This document shows, piece after piece, positions 35,847 to 42,523 of a stretch of DNA of 53,833 bases. Every line of letters starts with the position of its first letter. Within the stretch, counting starts at the first letter, position 1. The position numbers and the translations under genes were made by a program. The notes below the pieces were generated by a model. It had not been told where the DNA came from, ran no database searches, and worked only from the letters and a program-made list of their open reading frames with translations. Source of the stretch: Fibrobacter succinogenes (GTDB taxonomy: Bacteria; Fibrobacterota; Fibrobacteria; Fibrobacterales; Fibrobacteraceae); contig CACZAD010000011.1 of NCBI GenBank assembly GCA_902779055.1, positions 1-53,833 on the forward strand, read 5' to 3'.

Positions 35847-36143
35847 ATGAACAATTGCGAAAGTACAACAAATTCTTCATTTATTTGCAACAACTGTGGA
35901 GCGGAACTGAAATTTTTTAAGGAACAACTGGAGCAAATGGAATACTGTCCCTACTGCTCCGCCAGCATCTACACCTCTTACAAAAACAAGTACAATACCG
36001 TGAAACTGGTTTTAGGGCACTACGTCAACACATTCGGAAAACAACTTGTCCAAAATGTGATGCACGAGCTAAAACTTACTCCTAGACCTCCTTTTAGAGT
36101 AATCTCGCTCGCCCCTTATTCAAGCAAAACGACCAATCATTAA
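35847..36143 (+). CDS. Small zinc-ribbon protein of unknown function
   Basis: A 98-residue protein. Two CxxC knuckles, CNNC (Cys14, Cys17) and CPYC (Cys34, Cys37), separated by 16 residues, form a rubredoxin-like zinc ribbon. The rest (about 45-80) is a basic, probably helical segment, followed by a Ser/Thr-rich tail. The ATG at 35847 is chosen because the frame upstream translates the terminator hairpin of the peptide gene; AAGG lies 8 bases before it. No signal peptide. It has its own terminator. Function unknown; a nucleic-acid or protein-binding role is only suggested by the fold. Confidence 0.65.
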   Translation: MNNCESTTNSSFICNNCGAELKFFKEQLEQMEYCPYCSASIYTSYKNKYNTVKLVLGHYVNTFGKQLVQNVMHELKLTPRPPFRVISLAPYSSKTTNH

Positions 36144-36149
36144 GAAAAA

Positions 36150-36186
36150 AAACTCCGATGCCCAGCGCACGGAGTTTTCATTTTTG
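36150..36186 (+). terminator. Terminator of the zinc-ribbon gene
   Basis: AACTCCG and CGGAGTT pair around a 12-base loop, followed by TTCATTTTTG. Confidence 0.75.
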
Positions 36187-36287
36187 TGCATCTCACAATT
36201 CAAAGGCTTTTGCAAACAGCAATTGGATTTTACTATCGTTAAGCGAAAAAGTAGCACAGCACGCCACCACTGGCGTCCATATTACAA

Positions 36288-37562
36288 ATGATGAAACAGA
36301 CGATCAAACAGACAGTTCTTGAAAACGGAATTACCATTTTAACAGATTACATGCCGCACGCTTATTCCGCTGCCGTCGGCGTCTGGCTTCCACGAGGAAG
36401 CCGTCATGAAGCCCCGGACGAATTCGGGCTCAGCCATTTTTACGAACACTTGGTATTCAAGGGCACCGAAAACCGCACCGCACTTGAAATTGCACACGCC
36501 ATCGAAGACCGCGGCGGAAACCTCGACGCCTATACCACTCGTCAAGAAACAGGATTTTACGCCCAAGTCGAAAGCAGTGACGTGCCTCTCGCCATCGACG
36601 TCATCTCCGACATGCTCATGCACCCGCGATTCGACAAGAAGGAGATGGAAAAAGAGCGTCACGTCATCATCGAAGAAGTCCACAGCTACGACGACATTCC
36701 CGAAGAACTCGTGGGAGACATTTTCAACGCCATCCACTTTAAAGGTTGCGGCATCGCCCATTCCATCACCGGGAACGTCAAACAAGTCGAAGCACTCACG
36801 CGCAAGCAAATGCTCAAGTACGGGCATCAAGTCACCGATGAAATTCCGCTCTACGTTTTTGCATCGGGAAAAGTCAATCACCAGCAACTCGTAGAACTTT
36901 GTGCAGAAAAATTCGAACAAAAAAAGTTTAACGGCATTATACCCGACGACATCTACACATCGACCAACAGCATCAAGATCGTCCAGAAAAGCGATATCAC
37001 GCAATCGAATCTTTTCTGGGGACTGAGTTTTGACCGCTCCCTTATGAGCGACCGCGATCGTTGCGCATTTTCCATTTTCAACGTAGCAATGGGCGCCGGT
37101 ATGGCAAGCCGACTCTTCCAAAAAATCCGCGAAGACAAGGGCCTCGCCTACTCCGTCTATTCAACAACCGACGTCTACAAAGACTGCGTAGACTGGGGCG
37201 TCGCACTTGCAACCGAGCCGCACCAACTCAAGACCGCGCTTGCACTTTCCATTGCCGAAGTCAAGAAATTCCTGCGCCGCGGGTTCATCAAGGACGAACT
37301 CGAGCGCACCAAGACGAACATTCTCGGAAGCATGCACCTCGGCGCCGACAGCCCCGAAAAGCGCCTCATCCGTATGGCAGAGCAAACGCTCCACCTCGGC
37401 GAATTCCACACGATGGAAGATGTCGAGAAGAAGATCCGCGCCATCACCGAAGACGAGGTTCTCGCGACAATCAACAACCTGTTCAGCACGGCCAAATACT
37501 CCATCGCCGTCGTCGAGCCCAAGAGTAAAAAGAAGACCGTCCTCGACGTCGATTTATTCTAA
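36288..37562 (+). CDS. M16 family zinc peptidase (pitrilysin/processing-peptidase type)
   Basis: A 424-residue cytoplasmic peptidase of the short M16B type. The inverted zinc motif is HFYEH (His50, Glu53, His54), with the distal ligand Glu130 76 residues after His54 in HVIIEEVHSYDDIPEE, as expected for an active member. The C-terminal half has the family segment GLAYSVYSTTDVYKDCVDWGV. It is alone in its unit. No ribosome site is clear before the tandem ATG-ATG at 36288; either may be used. It probably degrades small peptides; substrate unknown. Confidence 0.92.
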   Translation: MMKQTIKQTVLENGITILTDYMPHAYSAAVGVWLPRGSRHEAPDEFGLSHFYEHLVFKGTENRTALEIAHAIEDRGGNLDAYTTRQETGFYAQVESSDVPLAIDVISDMLMHPRFDKKEMEKERHVIIEEVHSYDDIPEELVGDIFNAIHFKGCGIAHSITGNVKQVEALTRKQMLKYGHQVTDEIPLYVFASGKVNHQQLVELCAEKFEQKKFNGIIPDDIYTSTNSIKIVQKSDITQSNLFWGLSFDRSLMSDRDRCAFSIFNVAMGAGMASRLFQKIREDKGLAYSVYSTTDVYKDCVDWGVALATEPHQLKTALALSIAEVKKFLRRGFIKDELERTKTNILGSMHLGADSPEKRLIRMAEQTLHLGEFHTMEDVEKKIRAITEDEVLATINNLFSTAKYSIAVVEPKSKKKTVLDVDLF

Positions 37563-37592
37563 AAGAAAACGCCCCGCCCGCCGATGCTTGTC

Positions 37593-37623
37593 ATGCCCGC
37601 CACCGAGCGGGCATCTCCTTTTT
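37593..37623 (+). terminator. Terminator of the M16 peptidase gene, formed by a repeat-like hairpin
   Basis: ATGCCCGC-CACCGA-GCGGGCAT is followed by CTCCTTTTT. The TGTCATGCCCG-CGGGCATCTCC form resembles a common dispersed repeat reused as a terminator. Confidence 0.65.
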
Positions 37624-37640
37624 ATGCAAAAGAAAAGTGC

Positions 37641-37721
37641 CTCGCGTTTTCGCTAAGTCAGGACTTAAGCAGCCTTCACGATTTCGACGACCTTGGCAAA
37701 TGCTGCCGGATCGGCGACGGC
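37641..37721 (-). pseudogene. Duplicated 3' end of rplT (non-functional fragment)
   Basis: This 81-bp segment is identical at 80 of 81 positions to 37887-37967, which covers the last 18 codons of rplT, its stop and 24 bases beyond. Similarity ends sharply on both sides. There is no start or remainder of the gene, so it is a fragment. It lies 165 bp from the real gene end, beyond the rplT terminator. Confidence 0.85.
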
Positions 37722-37850
37722 GGGACACGACCGCATGCTCTTTACATCACGAATCGAGACCTCCGACTATTCGCATACTCTCGCCTCCACGGCTTGTCAA
37801 TACAAGCCGCTCCGGCTCACACTTGGCCGGCGCCTTAATACTGTTCAAAT

Positions 37851-37878
37851 AAAAAGTACCCCGCCTTTTCGGGCGGGG
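37851..37878 (-). terminator. Terminator of infC-rpmI-rplT
   Basis: On the minus strand, CCCCGCC-CGAAAA-GGCGGGG is followed by TACTTTTTATTTG, 33 bases past the rplT stop. Confidence 0.8.
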
Positions 37879-37910
37879 CACAATTTCTCGCGTTTTCGCT
37901 AAGTCAGAAC

Positions 37911-38261
37911 TTAAGCAGCCTTCACGATTTCGACGACCTTGGCAAATGCTGCCGGATCGGCGACGGCCAAGTCAGCGAGAACCTTGCGGTTCATGTTGAT
38001 GTTAGCCTTGGAAAGCTTGTAAATGAACTGGCTATAGCTGATGCCAAATTCACGAACAGCAGCGTTCAAGCGAGTGATCCACAGAGAGCGGAAATCACCC
38101 TTCTTGTCGCGGCGGTGTGCATAGGCATACTGACCAGCATGGGCAACGGCGTCAATAGCAAGGCGAAGGTTCGACTTGCGGCGGCCATAGTAACCCTTGG
38201 CGGCCTTGAGGATTTTTTTGCGGCGTTCGCGGGAAGGAACTCTAGTTTTTGCGCGTGGCAT
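37911..38261 (-). CDS. rplT: 50S ribosomal protein L20
   Basis: A 116-residue L20 of the large subunit: basic N-terminus ([30 protein letters not shown]), then [30 protein letters not shown] and the C-terminal domain with SYSQFIYKL and [12 protein letters not shown]. Length is usual. It is last in the conserved infC-rpmI-rplT order, 11 bases after rpmI. In E. coli L20 represses its own operon through RNA binding; no such site was identified here. Its last 18 codons recur as a fragment downstream. Confidence 0.97.
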   Translation of the reverse strand: MPRAKTRVPSRERRKKILKAAKGYYGRRKSNLRLAIDAVAHAGQYAYAHRRDKKGDFRSLWITRLNAAVREFGISYSQFIYKLSKANINMNRKVLADLAVADPAAFAKVVEIVKAA

Positions 38262-38272
38262 TCTTACACTCC

Positions 38273-38470
38273 TTATGCTACTACAAGCAGACGCTTGACG
38301 TGATAGGTATCGACTTTCTTAACGAGAGCGCCCTTACGAAGGTTACGCTTACGCTTAGTGGTCATCTTGGCTTGAATGTGGCGCATACCAGCGCGCTTGA
38401 ACTTGACATGGCCGGAACCAGTCACGCGGAAGCGCTTCTTAGCACCGCTGTGAGTTTTCATTTTAGGCAT
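38273..38470 (-). CDS. rpmI: 50S ribosomal protein L35
   Basis: A 65-residue L35 with the typical [22 protein letters not shown] start and basic core (KRKRNLRKG). It lies between infC and rplT with gaps of 21 and 11 bases, in the usual order. Confidence 0.97.
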   Translation of the reverse strand: MPKMKTHSGAKKRFRVTGSGHVKFKRAGMRHIQAKMTTKRKRNLRKGALVKKVDTYHVKRLLVVA

Positions 38471-38491
38471 TTTTACCTCTTGGGTTTAAAG

Positions 38492-39103
38492 TTAAGCCTC
38501 ACCTGCTGCCTTTGGCTCGGTTACGGGCTTCGGTGCCTGGTCTTGTTTCTTACCGGCACCACGTTTCGGACCGTAGATAGAAAGCATTGTGTTGCCTTCC
38601 ACCCGCGAATCCATTTCCAAATCGCCAAACGGAGCCAAGTCTTCCTTGGCGCGTTCCATAAGGCGCTTGCCGTAGTCCATGTGCGCCATTTCGCGTCCAC
38701 GGAACTGCATGATAAGCTTCACCTTCATACCGTCCTGCAAGAACTCGCCAGCCTGCTTGATGCGGTACTGGTAGTCGTTTTCGGCAGTCTTCGGGTGCAT
38801 CTTGATTTCCTTGAGCTTCACCACGTGCTGCTTGGCCTTTGCGGCCTTAGCCTTCTTCAGTTGTTCGAACTTGTACTTGCCGTAGTTGATGATGCGGCAG
38901 ACAGGCGGCTTAGCATTCGGGGAGACTTCCACAAGGTCCAGTCCGGCGTCCTTCGCCATCTGCAATGCCTTGCTCGTCTCGATGATGATAGCTTCGCCAT
39001 CTTCTTTCACGAGACGAATCGGAGAGATATGGATATCTTCGTTGGTACGAGTCCCATCGCTGGGACGGTTGGGCATGCGACGATCGCGCGGATTAGGGAA
39101 CAA
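38492..39103 (-). CDS. infC: Translation initiation factor IF-3
   Basis: A 203-residue IF-3. The N-terminal domain has RLVKEDGE, the linker LVEVSPNAKPPVCRIINYGKYKFEQLKK, and the C-terminal domain GMKVKLIMQFRGREMAH. A Lys/Pro/Ala-rich extension closes the protein. The best start is the TTG at 39103, which has GAGG about 9 bases upstream; the first ATG (39076) has no ribosome site before it. A rare start codon is common in infC and allows IF-3 to limit its own synthesis. First gene of infC-rpmI-rplT. Confidence 0.93.
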   Translation of the reverse strand: MFPNPRDRRMPNRPSDGTRTNEDIHISPIRLVKEDGEAIIIETSKALQMAKDAGLDLVEVSPNAKPPVCRIINYGKYKFEQLKKAKAAKAKQHVVKLKEIKMHPKTAENDYQYRIKQAGEFLQDGMKVKLIMQFRGREMAHMDYGKRLMERAKEDLAPFGDLEMDSRVEGNTMLSIYGPKRGAGKKQDQAPKPVTEPKAAGEA

Positions 39104-39231
39104 GTATGCTACCTCGGTATGATTGTTTTTGTTATTGTGAGCCTAAATTTAGAATTTTTTTCATATTTTTCCAACAACTTTTTTTGCAACCCCTTTAAAA
39201 ATCGTCATATTTTTGTATAATTGTCTTGCTC

Positions 39232-39303
39232 GCGGCGGTAGCTCAATGGTAGAGCCTTAGCCTTCCAAGCTAATGGTTGCCGGTTCGATCCCGGTCCGCC
39301 GCT
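39232..39303 (+). tRNA. tRNA-Gly (anticodon TCC)
   Basis: The acceptor stem GCGGCGG pairs with CCGCCGC, with T as discriminator. The D-arm is GCTC-AATGGTA-GAGC. The anticodon arm TTAGC-CTTCCAA-GCTAA gives anticodon TCC. The T-arm is CCGG-TTCGATC-CCGG. CCA is not encoded. TATAAT at 39216-39221 lies just upstream and a terminator follows at once. Confidence 0.95.
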
Positions 39304-39306
39304 CTT

Positions 39307-39334
39307 AGACCCTTCTTTTGAAGGGTCTTTTTTT
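39307..39334 (+). terminator. Terminator of tRNA-Gly
   Basis: AGACCCTTC-TTTT-GAAGGGTCT is followed by a run of T. The run overlaps the stop codon of the convergent lipoprotein gene. Confidence 0.9.
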
Positions 39335-41054
39335 ATTCATCCTTGACACAACGGATCGAGTACGCATGCATAGACCATCTTTCTTTATGCTTAACTTCAG
39401 GAACAGCAATAGAGTTGGAAAGACTCACATAATAGCCAATCCAATCATCTTCAATAGTGCTAGCCCAGAAACACGCGTCCGCAAAGTTCGATTCAGTAAG
39501 CAACAAATGATAAGAGCCATCAAGCTGTAATTTATCATCAAGCTCGTAGCTTATGGACTGTCCTGCGATCGGCAATGCAGAAAAGCCAAAGTCATCAGAA
39601 CATCCTTTACGGGCTACACTCATATTCCACCCCGATTGCGAACACAAGTATTGTCCACGGGCGCCCTCCGATTTCGAGCTAGCCACAAATTCGATCAAAG
39701 CATTCCAATCGGTCGTATCCGGCAAACGCCATCCATTGGGGCAAAGTGGATATTCATCATTCTTTTCAATCGTTTCATATAAATAGAGTCTTCCTGCAGC
39801 ATTACATTTTGTGGAATCATCATGGTAACACAAACTATAGCCCTTAAGGCTTGGTGTTCTTACCGAATCCGCATAATTCAAGTTTTCGGCCATCCATATT
39901 TGTCCGCCAATTTTCACAGTCCTATACACTTGACCATCACGTGAATCCGTCATCAGTTGATAATCGATGTCCGGATTGAGACGAACTTCATTAGGGATAT
40001 CCCACGACCAAAACGTTATATCAACCCATCCATCAGCAGTGCAGTAATACCGGTAATACCATTCATCTGCAGCGCTATATACTGCCTTACGGCCTTTTAT
40101 GATCTGCCCCAGATTTTTTTCACCACATTCCTGTTTATACGTATTATAGTCAAAAGCCGAAGCGTCCACCCATTTTTGCTCCTGACATTTTTTCAAAACA
40201 CTATCAGCAGCTTCCACTAAAGCGTTTTCGTTACCGGTCACACAGGCAAGCCCATAATCAAGTTCCTCATTTGTCGCCGCCCTGAATTTTCCAGAAGCAC
40301 ACACATATTTTGTTTCCGTATTCACCTTGCCATTTACAAGACGGCCATCATCAAAACATTCAAAGCCATAGGTGTCGTATTCTGCAGCAGTCGCCTTAGT
40401 CCAGGAATTCGACTTGCAAATTTGGTAAACCGAATCCTTTAAAGCGAGAAAACCTTCCAGTTCTTCATCACAGTCCGGCAAAGCTATCACAGAATCTTTT
40501 ACGCAGCTATTCACTATCCGATCGTTGCCACCACCATCCTTGCAGGTTGACTTGGCCGCGTTAAAAGCCATTTCCACGCCCACTTCGGATTCCATATTGT
40601 ACATCGAGTAAGTCTTGGAATCTGTCGTACCATCTGCATTCTTGATGGTCACGATCAAGTCACGGCCTTCGGCCTTGTAAGTATATTCGGCATCTTTGCC
40701 GAACGCATCCTTGCGCACAAAGTGCCACGTTCCCACATCAGTCTTGAGCATGGCATCGCAGGCGCCCTTTTCAGAACAGGTTTCGTTCACCCTGAGTTCG
40801 GGTTCAAAGATTTCTGTCGGCCTCGAACTGCTTGAGCCCTCCATTTTATCGCTGGACGAAGAAGAGTTTTTCGCATCTTTGCCACTCGAAGAACTATTCC
40901 CTATCGCACTAGATTTTGGCTTGTCGTAAAATTCAGACCATCCGTCGCCATCTGGGGGAGTAATAGCATTTGTGGAGGAACTATCGTCCCCGCATGCGAC
41001 AAACATCAATGCCGAAAAAACGGCAAATGGGGCAAACAGGCTGACCAATTTCAT
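39333..41054 (-). CDS. FISUMP-domain lipoprotein
   Basis: A 573-residue lipoprotein with lipobox FVAC (Cys21) and a Ser-rich linker to about residue 80. A repetitive Cys-containing middle part follows, with segments of the type YDTYGFEC and FDYNTYKQEC after Trp-Thr/Val-x-Ala. From about residue 375 it has a FISUMP domain (Fibrobacter succinogenes major paralogous domain): DGQVYRTVKIGGQIWMAENL, CPNGWRLPDTTDWNAL, GFSALPIAG, FWASTIED and YSIRCVKD. FISUMP is related to the formylglycine-generating/C-type-lectin-like fold and probably binds carbohydrate or protein at the cell surface. AAGGA precedes the ATG. No pathway can be assigned. Confidence 0.92.
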   Translation of the reverse strand: MKLVSLFAPFAVFSALMFVACGDDSSSTNAITPPDGDGWSEFYDKPKSSAIGNSSSSGKDAKNSSSSSDKMEGSSSSRPTEIFEPELRVNETCSEKGACDAMLKTDVGTWHFVRKDAFGKDAEYTYKAEGRDLIVTIKNADGTTDSKTYSMYNMESEVGVEMAFNAAKSTCKDGGGNDRIVNSCVKDSVIALPDCDEELEGFLALKDSVYQICKSNSWTKATAAEYDTYGFECFDDGRLVNGKVNTETKYVCASGKFRAATNEELDYGLACVTGNENALVEAADSVLKKCQEQKWVDASAFDYNTYKQECGEKNLGQIIKGRKAVYSAADEWYYRYYCTADGWVDITFWSWDIPNEVRLNPDIDYQLMTDSRDGQVYRTVKIGGQIWMAENLNYADSVRTPSLKGYSLCYHDDSTKCNAAGRLYLYETIEKNDEYPLCPNGWRLPDTTDWNALIEFVASSKSEGARGQYLCSQSGWNMSVARKGCSDDFGFSALPIAGQSISYELDDKLQLDGSYHLLLTESNFADACFWASTIEDDWIGYYVSLSNSIAVPEVKHKERWSMHAYSIRCVKDE

Positions 41055-41241
41055 AAGAAATCCTTTTTATAAGACACCCCATTACACTTACTTATAAATG
41101 TACAAAATAATGAATGGCCAAAAAATGCACTCCGGGATTTTTTTTATAGTGGTTGGTCATTCAAAAAAGGAACGTAATATAAATATCCACTTTAAACTTT
41201 CCGGGAACTTTTTAAATTTGAGGGTAGAAAAAGAGGATTTC

Positions 41242-42402
41242 ATGTTTTTTGAACAAGCAATAGCCCATAACCTCCCGAATTATACGAAGGAATCGGATTC
41301 CGCTTACGGCGAGACCCTCGCTCCGCTCGATTACAAGGACGAGCTCAAGGTCAAGAACGATGCTATCCGCGAATTTTGGGAAGTCAACCGCCTTGCACGC
41401 GGTCCGCAGCCGATTGTCGCAAGCCCCATGCCGCGCAATTATCGCACGACGTCCAAGCGCCAAGTCGAAATGAAGCCGGGCGACCTCCGCTTTAACGAAT
41501 ACGATAGCATCTTGGAGCCCGAAGAACACAACGCCATTTACCGTCTGCTGTTCGAAAAGCTCATCACGCCGGCATACAAGCCGCTCGCCTACGCACTCAA
41601 CTGGATCATCATCCGTGGCACCTACAAGTACCGCGTCGTGATCTTCAACGTGAAAAAGCTCGACGCAAGCATCGTGCGCAAGCTCAAGCAGATTGCAGAA
41701 GTGCTGCAGCAGAGCCCGTACCACGTGACAGCAGCCCACACATACGTCGACACCACAGAATCGAATTACTACCTCGAAGCAAAGCGCCCGACAGACATTC
41801 TAAACTTCAAGCAGCTTTACGGCCCGCGCGAACTTTCGCTCGACCTCGGCCACTTTAGGCTCAAGTATCCGGTGACCGGATTCAGCCAGATCAACGAAAG
41901 CCAGATCCACAACTTGATAAAGGCCGCCAGCCGCCTGCTCGGTCTCGAAAAGGGCGACCACTTTTTGGACCTTTACTGCGGTTACGGTCTCTTCAGCTTT
42001 GCACTCGGCGAAGCCGCCAAGTCCGTACTCGGCGTGGAATGGGAAGGTCCGTCCATCGATTGCGCCAAGGCTTCCGCAAGATTTTTGAAGAAGAACTACA
42101 AGTTCATCGCCGGTAAGATTGACGAGACGTTTGTGCAAATGAGACTTCCGCGGCCGATCCCTGGCGAACCGGAACGCATTTTGCTGGATCCGCCGCGCAA
42201 GGGAACTGAACCGGGCGTCATCCGGGCTCTCGCGATGCGCAAGCCCGTTCGCGTACTTCACATTTTCTGCGGCACCGACGAAATCCCGGGCGCCCTCGCC
42301 GAATGGGAACGTTACGGCTACCGCGTCAAGGAAGTGCTGCCGATGGACCTGTTCCCGGGCACACCGCACCTCGAAACGCTCGTGGCACTTGAGAGAAAGT
42401 GA
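41242..42402 (+). CDS. TrmA/RlmD-type RNA (uracil-C5-)methyltransferase
   Basis: A 386-residue SAM-dependent methyltransferase. SAM motif I is LYCGYGLFSFALGE (about 245-258). The substrate motif is LLDPPRKGTEPG (about 313-324), the candidate catalytic cysteine is in HIFCGTDEI (about residue 343), and MDLFPGTPHLETLVAL near the end supplies the conserved Glu. No N-terminal Cys cluster for a 4Fe-4S centre is present, unlike RlmD, and the usual SCNP motif is FCGT here. ATG 41242 is chosen because AGAGGA lies just before it; the longer frame is mostly untypical sequence. It probably methylates tRNA or rRNA; which one is unclear. Confidence 0.8.
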   Translation: MFFEQAIAHNLPNYTKESDSAYGETLAPLDYKDELKVKNDAIREFWEVNRLARGPQPIVASPMPRNYRTTSKRQVEMKPGDLRFNEYDSILEPEEHNAIYRLLFEKLITPAYKPLAYALNWIIIRGTYKYRVVIFNVKKLDASIVRKLKQIAEVLQQSPYHVTAAHTYVDTTESNYYLEAKRPTDILNFKQLYGPRELSLDLGHFRLKYPVTGFSQINESQIHNLIKAASRLLGLEKGDHFLDLYCGYGLFSFALGEAAKSVLGVEWEGPSIDCAKASARFLKKNYKFIAGKIDETFVQMRLPRPIPGEPERILLDPPRKGTEPGVIRALAMRKPVRVLHIFCGTDEIPGALAEWERYGYRVKEVLPMDLFPGTPHLETLVALERK

Positions 42403-42523
42403 CACTCCGTGTCATCCTCGAAGCCTGTCATCCTGGAGCGTAGCGACGGGAACCATCATTTCTCGTATTGCTCATGCGTAGGGAATCCATAATTTCTCGA
42501 AAGTCGTTTGTCGAAGAACCTAG
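42403..42523. repeat. GTCATCCTGGAGCG-type dispersed repeats after the methyltransferase gene
   Basis: Two adjacent GTCATCCT units (CGTGTCATCCTCGAAG and CTGTCATCCTGGAGCGTAG) start just after the stop. They belong to the type of short repeats also seen at 418-525 and near 53114-53145. No gene or clear terminator otherwise. Confidence 0.5.

Larger units (their letters stand above)
37563..37910. other. Spacer between M16 peptidase and rplT
   Basis: Contains the peptidase terminator, the rplT tail fragment (37641-37721) and a 165-bp unique piece with hairpin CGGCTTG-TCAATA-CAAGCCG (about 37791-37810). The rplT terminator (37851-37878) follows. No intact gene is seen. Confidence 0.6.
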
